Below, one piece after another: positions 1-5,726 of a DNA stretch of 5,726 nucleotides; the first letter of the stretch is position 1; every line of letters starts with the position of its first letter. A program made the position numbers and the translations under genes. This DNA is from Gammaproteobacteria bacterium. GTDB taxonomy: Bacteria > Pseudomonadota > Gammaproteobacteria > SZUA-140. The notes below the pieces were generated by a model, which saw only the letters and a program-made list of their open reading frames with translations, did not search any database and was not told the origin of the DNA. The DNA is taken from the NCBI GenBank assembly GCA_026982145.1, contig JALSHQ010000046.1, forward strand, positions 1 to 5,726. Direction: 5' to 3'.

Positions 1-3000
1 CAGCTTTGCACTGTCATCCAGTACAAATTTATTGTTAGGTTCTTCTACAACATGAAGCATCGAAAAATTAGTCACAAAATCGACATAACTGAGTTCACGA
101 ATAAAGGATTCGATATCATCACCGCGAACTGTCCAGCCAAAGCGTGCGTTGTAACCCACATCACACCATGGGCATAGGTAATCGTTAATCGCTTGATTAA
201 GACGATTAATATAAAACCCTCCAGCATTAATATCGTCGCTAAACTTCACGCTACAACGCACTTGAATTCTTTCATATGCGGGGTTTACAACATTCACATT
301 CACAAAAGAAGATGAAAGCTTTCTAACATATTTTTGGATAGAGGCCAGTACGGCACTATTAACCACCCCTTTTCCGCAAGGGCCAAGTGCGTCACGCTGT
401 ATATGCGGCACAACCACAATCAAAATATTTCCGGGTCTAGGCTTCAACACCTGATAAACAGTATTGGGAAAGCACTTCACCTTATATATTTCGGGAAAGC
501 GTTCTAGAATAAGCCGTTCGTAATCCCACACGGTGGATGCGCGCCCCTTATGCCGAAGGCGTTCACTCACTCGCGTCTGGAATTCACTTTCACCCTCGGC
601 ACGACGGCCACCAAATGGAGAGGAAAGCCTGTGCACTGCTGCCAGCCCAGGGATTTTTCTTATTGAGCACCAATCATTATTTTCGATATTTTCATCGCTA
701 CTATTCTCTGCACCGCGCTGAGAGAGCAGCGCGACATTTGTCTGTACTGAACGCAACCCACTAAAGCCAAGTTGGTTATCACTAATTGAGACCTGCAACC
801 AATACTTTCCCTGAGGCATCAGCAAGCTTTTTGTCGTCATCCCTTCAGGTAAGTTTAACGTCACCACCCCAGACATTAAAAACCCCACTGTTGTATCACT
901 GAGCACACGACTTTTCTCTAGCAACACCCAGCCATCTTCTGTTAAACAACGCCAATGTATTGCTGGCTGATGCGATTGAAAATAGCCTGCAGCATCCTCA
1001 TCAAGTTTAAAAAATAACGTTAACTCTCCCACAAGGGTTGAGGTATCAATGCCAACATATAAATACCCACTCTCCTCATACTTCGGAAACAGTCGAACCT
1101 TTCGCTTTGTGGCCACCGGGTAAATTTTCTCTACGCCAAAGGGGTGAAGATGAAAAATTTGATCATCACCCTGACCTCCGCCTAAAGCAGCATCTCCTTC
1201 TAAGGAGATTAAACTACGCGCCTGATAGTTCAGTGACAATTGCCTTATTGTCGGTGTATATGGCGCATTGGGAGCCGAGCGCGGGCTCTTTAGGCGGGCG
1301 TTTTCAGTAAGAATTCGCGTCAGTAATAGTGGGTAGTCTGCATGGCCAAAACCATTTTTAGGCGCTGTTACCTGCAGTTTCACAAAACTATTTCGAGTAC
1401 TATTACTATATTCATAGCGCTCAATAATTTCTGATTTCTCTAGTGGCTTAAAATAGTCCACGGCTGAAACATCCAGCACATTGCTTTCACTGACCACCCC
1501 ATCATTACCGCTTTTGAATAGCCTCACACTAGGCTGCATGTCTGCATGGCCGGGCATCCAGTGCCCGTCCTGAAGCACTGTGATATTAGCTTCAAAGCTG
1601 GAAGTATGTGGCACAAAATCATAACCATCATAATAGCGACTAAAACCACCTGGCTGTGATGGCAGGCCACCCCATTCAAGCGCTAACGACATCTTGGTAA
1701 TCTGCTTTCCAGCCGCTTCCCGGCTTCCAATCACCAAATATGAATGGCGCGTTGGTAGCGGGCCAAAAGGTGCGAACGGCTTTGCCGGGTCCAGTCGACC
1801 CAATTGGTTAGAGAGCACTAGGTCTCTAACCCCACTCACCGAGACATTAAGCTCAACCCGCTTTACTGCAAGTGTACTCAAGAATGAATATGAGAAAAAA
1901 CTCGCCTCTGAGTCAGGTGAAATATTCATTACGGGTAGGTTCTCTGCTCGCCCGCCCCCATGTGCCTCGGCATTACAGGGCACGATAGACTCAACATTAT
2001 GCCCTAGCGAAAATTTAATCTTAAGACCACTATTCACACCACTATCGTCTTCTATGGCCGGGGAAACCAGATACTCTTTTATGGTTAACCAGCCGCTTTC
2101 ACCACTCAGAGAGATCAGAAATGGCCGACAGAGTAGACTATAAAAAAGATCATGCCATGACCTCGACAACAACTTCGTATGAACAGCATCACCACCATGA
2201 GCTGCAATGAGGTGAGTGATTTGTTCTTTGCGATCCTTATTCAAAAAACGCTCACCACTTAGTAGATAATAACTGAACACCCGTCCAAACCATCTTTTAA
2301 ATTCGGTAGCAGATTTTATTTCTGTAGCAGCACGAAAAATATGATTCATTGATACTTCATCAGGAAGTTCAAAGTCGATAGTCAGCTCAACCTCACGCCG
2401 CCCTTCTTTAAGAGCCAGTACTGATGATGCAATGCAGAGCCCGACGGTAGCATCGGAGGTACCCGACTGCCTCCCCCCCTTTTTTAAGCCTCCAAAAAGA
2501 GGCATTGACATAGCAGCACTCGAAAACGGCAACGTACGTTGGTCAGATTTAATGCGAGTAACGTACCCCAGCTCACATTCTGGTGAAACCAGTGGATTGC
2601 GCTGAAAATAGAGCGTGCGTAGATCAGACACCGTAGCACGACGCACTAGCAGTGGCATGTTTAAGTAATAGTGCCGCGAGCTACTGGTAGGTTGCTTAGC
2701 TGCTGCGAAGGCGGCCTCCTGATCAATGATAAAAGGGGTTGCTGTTGCTGATGGCTCAAATTCTAAATAATAGCTTTCGGCCTCCCTTTTACGTGGCGAG
2801 GTCTTCAAGCAGTCCCGATAATAAAACGCTAGGTGCCGTGAGGTAAAACGGTTCAAGCGTTTCTGGGCTGTTTCATAGAGGCGCAAAAACACCATAAACA
2901 GACCGATGGCCGGCTCGTGTGACTGCCCTTCCATTGAAGAGGGAAGCCCTTCAGCCACTACCGTTTTCAGATGCCTGATTGCTGCGGTCATTTTAAGCAG

Positions 3001-3627
3001 CGCCGATTCAAGCTGAGATGCCACATCACTGCGATTAGGCTCCCTCTTTGCATAAGGAAAGCGACACCCCTCCCCCTCTACTGCAATAGCCCAAACAGAA
3101 CTCAGCCCGGCAATCTCAGCATGAAACTTATCGCCCTGCTGGTATGTCATCTCCGCGGCTTGATGCAGCTCCGGTAATAAGGCTGTTTTAATCACATCAT
3201 GTATATTATTACGCAGCAGTAAACCCGGTTCAGTGGTCGCACTCGCCAACCGTTGCAACCAAAAGTCGAGCATGGCAGCGACACCAACGATATATTCTGC
3301 CGGTGCGGATAAGTTTGAAACACTTATTCGATTAAAGTCAGACTCTATCTGTTTAACATCACAAGTCGAAATCAGCGCCATAATCACCACTTCATTGGCG
3401 TGAAAAAGATCGGCCCAGCTCCCCTCTTTTTGATTCTCGGCATTGAAATAGTTAAATGCTGACGCGTACTCTGATGCCATCGAGAGTAGTGTTTCAAAAC
3501 TCATCTCATCGACATTAAAATAGCCGGGCTGAAATGCCGCTGGTGAGCGCTGGCGCTGATCTGTACCATCAGTGACATTAAAATTTGAGTTACTGCCCTT
3601 CATCGATAAATTTTCACTTCCTCTCAT
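1..3627 (-). CDS. Large baseplate wedge protein, gp6/gpJ-like (Afp11/Pvc11 family) of a contractile injection system, C-terminus cut by window edge
   Basis: The frame is open for 1209 codons from 3627 to base 1 with no stop, so the C-terminus lies outside the window. Motifs I recognise from eCIS baseplate proteins: DPAKPFAPFGP at residues 613-623, GHADYPLLL at 761-769, a tract from W892 through GW at 899-900 to DTTVGF (from D910), and the J-domain core FGGRRAEGE at 1005-1013 followed by ERLRHKGRASTVWDYE at 1022-1037. The first ~380 residues are mostly helical-looking and less recognisable. In this family the protein builds the wedges that link the spike hub to the sheath and change shape to trigger contraction. 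The start at 3627 overlaps the gp25-like stop by one base (TAATG), which suggests coupled translation. An alternative in-frame ATG at 3603 has AGGAAG 13 nt upstream and would remove 8 residues. No signal peptide or membrane segment is seen. An A AAA AAG slippery heptamer lies at codons 381-383. The family call is firm; the exact start is not. Confidence 0.9.
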   Translation of the reverse strand, partial: MRGSENLSMKGSNSNFNVTDGTDQRQRSPAAFQPGYFNVDEMSFETLLSMASEYASAFNYFNAENQKEGSWADLFHANEVVIMALISTCDVKQIESDFNRISVSNLSAPAEYIVGVAAMLDFWLQRLASATTEPGLLLRNNIHDVIKTALLPELHQAAEMTYQQGDKFHAEIAGLSSVWAIAVEGEGCRFPYAKREPNRSDVASQLESALLKMTAAIRHLKTVVAEGLPSSMEGQSHEPAIGLFMVFLRLYETAQKRLNRFTSRHLAFYYRDCLKTSPRKREAESYYLEFEPSATATPFIIDQEAAFAAAKQPTSSSRHYYLNMPLLVRRATVSDLRTLYFQRNPLVSPECELGYVTRIKSDQRTLPFSSAAMSMPLFGGLKKGGRQSGTSDATVGLCIASSVLALKEGRREVELTIDFELPDEVSMNHIFRAATEIKSATEFKRWFGRVFSYYLLSGERFLNKDRKEQITHLIAAHGGDAVHTKLLSRSWHDLFYSLLCRPFLISLSGESGWLTIKEYLVSPAIEDDSGVNSGLKIKFSLGHNVESIVPCNAEAHGGGRAENLPVMNISPDSEASFFSYSFLSTLAVKRVELNVSVSGVRDLVLSNQLGRLDPAKPFAPFGPLPTRHSYLVIGSREAAGKQITKMSLALEWGGLPSQPGGFSRYYDGYDFVPHTSSFEANITVLQDGHWMPGHADMQPSVRLFKSGNDGVVSESNVLDVSAVDYFKPLEKSEIIERYEYSNSTRNSFVKLQVTAPKNGFGHADYPLLLTRILTENARLKSPRSAPNAPYTPTIRQLSLNYQARSLISLEGDAALGGGQGDDQIFHLHPFGVEKIYPVATKRKVRLFPKYEESGYLYVGIDTSTLVGELTLFFKLDEDAAGYFQSHQPAIHWRCLTEDGWVLLEKSRVLSDTTVGFLMSGVVTLNLPEGMTTKSLLMPQGKYWLQVSISDNQLGFSGLRSVQTNVALLSQRGAENSSDENIENNDWCSIRKIPGLAAVHRLSSPFGGRRAEGESEFQTRVSERLRHKGRASTVWDYERLILERFPEIYKVKCFPNTVYQVLKPRPGNILIVVVPHIQRDALGPCGKGVVNSAVLASIQKYVRKLSSSFVNVNVVNPAYERIQVRCSVKFSDDINAGGFYINRLNQAINDYLCPWCDVGYNARFGWTVRGDDIESFIRELSYVDFVTNFSMLHVVEEPNNKFVLDDSAKL
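2479..2486 (-). other. Slippery heptamer A AAA AAG in the baseplate gene
   Basis: In the baseplate frame, codons 381-383 read TTA AAA AAG, followed directly by GGG GGG. This contains A AAA AAG in the phase used at the E. coli dnaX frameshift site, with a run of seven G just after it. A minus-one slip would read 22 codons (beginning GGEAVGYLRC) and then stop at TAA, giving a product of about 405 residues. The sequence is clear; whether slippage happens is unknown, and I did not identify a stimulatory hairpin or upstream Shine-Dalgarno. Confidence 0.4.
3617..3622 (-). promoter_or_regulatory. Possible ribosome binding site for the alternative start of the baseplate gene
   Basis: The minus strand reads AGGAAG, 13 nt before the in-frame ATG at 3603. 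The spacing is longer than ideal. It competes with the ATG at 3627, which lacks a well-placed Shine-Dalgarno but overlaps the upstream stop as TAATG. Either or both starts may be used. Confidence 0.4.
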
Positions 3628-4058
3628 TAAAGGCGCACGTTAGTGCCTTCGTTAAAATAGAAGGGATAGACGATATTGCTTCTATTATTGGTTGTTCTCA
3701 CGGCATAGTTTAGACGAAAACGGATGCAACCCTGATCAATCTCATGCGCATCCACATCGATACTTTCAAGCGAAATTCTTGGTTCAAAAAATAGTACAGC
3801 GCGTGAAATAACATCCTTCATTTCTGTGAGAGCGCTTTGGTCAAAATTTTCGAATACCATTTTTTTCAAACCACAACCATAAGTGGGATACATCACACGC
3901 TCACCCGGTGAAGTGCCCAGCAAGATTTTTAGACTCTCATGAATATCCTCTTCATGCGAAACCATCGAAACACCCATCGCCTGAGCACTTTTATAAAATG
4001 CAGGCGGAAACCCCCAGCCGGTTCCAAGAAATTGACTATCACTGCTCACCTTTGCCAT
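3627..4058 (-). CDS. gp25-like baseplate / sheath-initiator protein (Afp9/Pvc9-like, TssE relative)
   Basis: This 143-residue protein has the usual size and layout of the gp25/lysozyme-like baseplate family. It begins with FLGTGWGFPPAF at residues 10-21, typical of eCIS members. Next come HEEDIHESLKILLGTSPGER at 35-54, then YPTYGCGL at 57-64. The EPR motif, conserved in gp25 and T6SS TssE, is at residues 92-94. Despite the family name, the role is structural: it sits around the spike hub and seeds sheath polymerisation. I chose the ATG at 4058 because AGGTGG lies 9 nt upstream, inside the end of the PAAR gene. A TTG at 4067 would add three residues (MKK) and overlap the PAAR stop, but is less likely. 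The gene sits 5 nt after PAAR and overlaps the next gene by one base, so the three are probably co-translated. There is no sign of damage. Confidence 0.93.
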   Translation of the reverse strand: MAKVSSDSQFLGTGWGFPPAFYKSAQAMGVSMVSHEEDIHESLKILLGTSPGERVMYPTYGCGLKKMVFENFDQSALTEMKDVISRAVLFFEPRISLESIDVDAHEIDQGCIRFRLNYAVRTTNNRSNIVYPFYFNEGTNVRL

Positions 4059-4063
4059 TTTTT

Positions 4064-4354
4064 TCAACCACCTATTATTACAGTAGCGCAGCCCGCCACA
4101 ACAGTGCCTCCATGTGCAGTGCTATCACCCAGCCGTGCTGCAGGTTTACCTGCAATCATCACTGTCGAAGATCCTTTGACGATAGTGTCTGTCGGCCCTA
4201 CACAGATACAGCTATCCCCCACCACTGCGGCGGGAATTTTACCGATCAATACGGTTGCCGCACCGGGGCCAATCACCACGCCACCAACGTGGGGAACGAC
4301 ACCATTTACCATTGGGCATACATGCATATCAGTCACTCTTGCTGCAGGCGGCAT
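4064..4354 (-). CDS. PAAR-domain spike-tip protein
   Basis: This 96-residue protein is a stand-alone PAAR domain with no extension. It opens with PPAAR (2-6) and DMHVCP (9-14) and contains two related blocks. The first is GAATVLIGKIPAAVVGDS (31-48). The second is GSSTVMIAGKPAARLGDS (61-78), followed by TAHGG (79-83) and a final GCATVIIGG (88-96). PAAR proteins form a small cone on the blunt end of the VgrG/gp5-type spike, usually holding a metal ion through His and Cys side chains. Candidates here are H11, H22, H81 and C13, C49, C51, C89; the actual ligands cannot be assigned by eye. The ATG at 4354 follows AGGAGAG with good spacing. The spike gene directly upstream and baseplate genes directly downstream fit this role. 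No toxin domain is fused, so this is a tip only. Confidence 0.95.
   Translation of the reverse strand: MPPAARVTDMHVCPMVNGVVPHVGGVVIGPGAATVLIGKIPAAVVGDSCICVGPTDTIVKGSSTVMIAGKPAARLGDSTAHGGTVVAGCATVIIGG
4068..4073 (-). promoter_or_regulatory. Ribosome binding site of the gp25-like gene, embedded in the PAAR coding end
   Basis: The minus strand reads AGGTGG, 9 nt before the ATG at 4058. The same bases fall in the final Ile-Gly-Gly codons of the PAAR gene, so they serve both as coding sequence and initiation signal. This favours the ATG at 4058 over the TTG at 4067. Confidence 0.7.
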
Positions 4355-4422
4355 TTGCTCTCTCCTAGGTTATCTGTTCGCTTACGATTGCCAATGCTAA
4401 AGGATTGCCTCTAATGCAATGA
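4355..4422 (-). other. 68-nt spacer between spike and PAAR genes
   Basis: This is the only true intergenic gap in the window. It holds the PAAR ribosome binding site near its downstream end. I see no convincing terminator (no GC-rich hairpin followed by a T run on the minus strand) and no good sigma-70 promoter. Weak ATTGC/GCAAT arms flank a 7-nt loop, and a GCATT..GGCAAT motif occurs twice imperfectly. These are too short to interpret. Read-through from the spike gene into the PAAR gene is the simplest view. Confidence 0.6.
4360..4366 (-). promoter_or_regulatory. Ribosome binding site of the PAAR gene
   Basis: The minus strand reads AGGAGAG here, a strong Shine-Dalgarno match. The AGGAG core is 7 nt from the ATG at 4354. 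It fixes the PAAR start and suggests efficient independent initiation after the spacer. Confidence 0.85.
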
Positions 4423-5726
4423 TTAGTTGATCATCACCATCGTGCCTTTTACTGTTGTCTGCCCCGAGGCGGACAACTCAGCCGAAGCACTACCTTCAGC
4501 CTTGAACCCAACTTGCGCAGTATGAGTAATATTCAACCCTTCTACCGTCACATCTCCCCCTGAGGAACTCATGGTGATACTACCTTCAGCTGCCATGGTG
4601 ATTTTTCCTTTCGCGCTAATTTCGATATCCTTTGGGCTGTCGATAATGACGCCATTCTCACTCAGTTTCACTTTGTTACCGTTTTGATCCTCTAGCTGAA
4701 TCAGCTTTTCATCATCATCCAATATCACCCGATTATTCCTAGGCGTTGAAATGGTAATGACCTTTTTTTCATCATCAAACTCAAGTTTGAGTTCAGCCTT
4801 GGTGATCAGTGCCTTGATATAGTTCTCTTCAGTAAGCTCGTAAGGCGCAGAGTGATTGCTGCTATAGAGGCTGCCCAACACAACCGGGTGGTTAGGGTCA
4901 TTATTTAGATAACCCAACACCACCTCATCATCAACCTCTGGAATAAAAAATGCACCGACTCCGTTAGAGGCGTAAAAATTGGCCAATCGTGCCCATACTC
5001 CCTCTTGCTCAGCCTGCATTACGGGTAATTTGACCTGCACCCTTAATTCGCCACTAGGGTCCTCATCAAGCTTCATCACTACGCCAATTTGCAACCCCTC
5101 TATGCCCGGAAGCAGGCCCGATGCGGGTGGGGCTGCCAAATCACGTTGTTCAGAAAACCATTGATCTGACATGCCAAGCTCTGTGCGGGTAATCCACTGA
5201 CCATTTTGAATCTCATGCTCCACGGCGCTGATGTAAACAGTCCCACTAAAGCGGTCACCTACACCTACTAGTTCAAGCATGCCACCAATTTTAGCCTGCG
5301 CGCTCCCCTGAAATGTGGCTCGACCACGAATGCGTGCGAGTGCGGCCTTAAGCTGCTGCCCTTTTGCCCAACTACTCAGTGCTGATGTTTCCATCGGTAT
5401 GGAGGACTGCAAGCGAAGCGACTCTCCCCCGAGTACATCGGCTAACTCATCCGAAGCGATGTTGCCGCTCTCCCCTACGGTCAACCCCATCTCCTCTGCA
5501 CTTGCCACACTCTGCTGAGCAGGGTTCCATGCAACGGATTCAACTGAAGCTAATTGGCTACGCGCATCAAGATCGGCGCTGAACTCCATTAAGTCCTCAC
5601 CATAAGTCACTACCAACGCGGCTTCTGCCCAGCCTTGCGGTATGCCTACGGCTACTTCGCCATCATCGACACACACCACCATGCCATTAGCTTCAGCCCT
5701 TGAGAGCATAAAATCCCAGTCGGTGC
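4423..5726 (-). CDS. VgrG-like spike protein (Afp8/Pvc8-like), N-terminus outside window
   Basis: The reading frame is open to the right edge. The codons before the ATG at 5709 read TDWDF, so the joined stretch DWDFMLSRAEANG is the family's gp27-like hub motif and that ATG is internal, not the start. Residues below count from it. The gp27-like hub runs to about 190, including GDRFSGTVYISAVEHEI (151-167). A gp5-type OB fold follows at about 206-285, starting IGVVMKLDEDPSGELRVQV and including FFIPEVDDEVVLGYLNNDPNHPVVLGS with its GYLNNDPNHPVVLGS core (266-280). The rest, about 300-428, is a run of short alternating beta repeats (for example ITMAAEG, ITMSSSG), typical of a needle beta-helix. The trimer would form the hub and puncturing needle, capped by the PAAR protein encoded next. 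It ends in VMIN with no C-terminal effector domain. I see 433 codons before the TAA; the missing N-terminus is probably somewhat over 100 residues. Confidence 0.93.
   Translation of the reverse strand, partial: TDWDFMLSRAEANGMVVCVDDGEVAVGIPQGWAEAALVVTYGEDLMEFSADLDARSQLASVESVAWNPAQQSVASAEEMGLTVGESGNIASDELADVLGGESLRLQSSIPMETSALSSWAKGQQLKAALARIRGRATFQGSAQAKIGGMLELVGVGDRFSGTVYISAVEHEIQNGQWITRTELGMSDQWFSEQRDLAAPPASGLLPGIEGLQIGVVMKLDEDPSGELRVQVKLPVMQAEQEGVWARLANFYASNGVGAFFIPEVDDEVVLGYLNNDPNHPVVLGSLYSSNHSAPYELTEENYIKALITKAELKLEFDDEKKVITISTPRNNRVILDDDEKLIQLEDQNGNKVKLSENGVIIDSPKDIEISAKGKITMAAEGSITMSSSGGDVTVEGLNITHTAQVGFKAEGSASAELSASGQTTVKGTMVMIN

Noticed and set aside
1192..1209. Perfect inverted repeat ATCTCCTT-ct-AAGGAGAT inside the baseplate gene.
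   Set aside because: Arms of 8 bp with a 2-nt centre are expected about this often by chance in a window of this size. It lies within coding sequence, and the codons (ISLEGD) look ordinary.
1808..1829. Inverted repeat TTAGAGA / TCTCTAA with an 8-nt loop.
   Set aside because: Short AT-rich arms within coding sequence, with no T tract or neighbouring gene end. It is not a terminator and is probably chance.
1694..2143. Plus-strand open frame of 149 codons opposite the baseplate gene.
   Set aside because: It is antisense to a continuous, motif-bearing frame and has a low-complexity, unrecognisable composition. The other plus-strand frames at 533-764, 1038-1310, 2971-3177 and 4979-5582 are rejected for the same reason.
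3908..4414. Two overlapping plus-strand open frames (3908-4414 and 3939-4400) opposite the PAAR and gp25 genes.
   Set aside because: They lie antisense to two well-recognised genes, have no family-like motifs and no convincing ribosome binding site. They are shadows of the minus-strand coding.
4355..4422. Possible internal promoter (TTGGCA followed by GATAAC, minus strand) in the spike-PAAR spacer.
   Set aside because: The spacing is about 14 nt, shorter than the usual 16-18, and the -10 match is weak. Read-through from the upstream gene explains expression.
5707..5709. ATG at 5709 as the true start of the spike protein.
   Set aside because: The frame stays open upstream to the window edge and encodes TDWDF, which completes the conserved DWDFMLSRAEANG motif. 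The real start is outside the window.
1..5726. Search for tRNA or rRNA genes, CRISPR arrays, insertion sequences and attachment sites.
   Set aside because: No such structure was seen. Nearly all of the window is protein-coding on one strand, leaving only a 68-nt and a 5-nt gap.

Overview
The window is one stretch of a single operon, read entirely on the minus strand. It encodes part of the spike and baseplate of a contractile injection system. The proteins most resemble those of extracellular (phage-tail-like) systems, the family of the Serratia antifeeding prophage (Afp) and the Photorhabdus virulence cassettes (PVC), rather than a canonical T6SS or an ordinary myophage. Family calls are from recognised motifs, not from database searches. 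Base composition is moderate, initiation sites have Shine-Dalgarno motifs, and the protein families fit a Gram-negative bacterium, perhaps a gammaproteobacterium. I cannot name a genus.

In transcription order (high to low coordinates) there are four genes. (1) A VgrG-like spike protein, 5726 to 4423, whose N-terminus lies outside the window. (2) A 68-nt spacer with a strong ribosome binding site. (3) A 96-residue PAAR spike-tip protein, 4354-4064. (4) A gp25-like baseplate/sheath-initiator protein, 4058-3627. (5) A very large baseplate protein of the gp6/gpJ (Afp11/Pvc11-like) type, 3627 to 1, open without a stop for 1209 codons and running off the left edge. It fills 63% of the window.

The three downstream genes are tightly packed: 5 nt between PAAR and gp25, and a 1-nt TAATG overlap between gp25 and the baseplate gene. 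The genes would work together as follows. The spike trimer capped by PAAR forms the puncturing needle at the end of the inner tube. The gp25-like protein sits around the spike hub and nucleates the sheath. The gp6/J-like protein forms the wedges whose rearrangement triggers contraction. No toxin domain is fused to spike or PAAR within the window, so any cargo must be encoded elsewhere.

Beyond the annotation, points worth a second look are a canonical A AAA AAG slippery heptamer followed by seven G in the baseplate gene, a cysteine-rich internally repeated PAAR tip, the PAAR-before-gp25 gene order, and two competing start codons for the baseplate gene.
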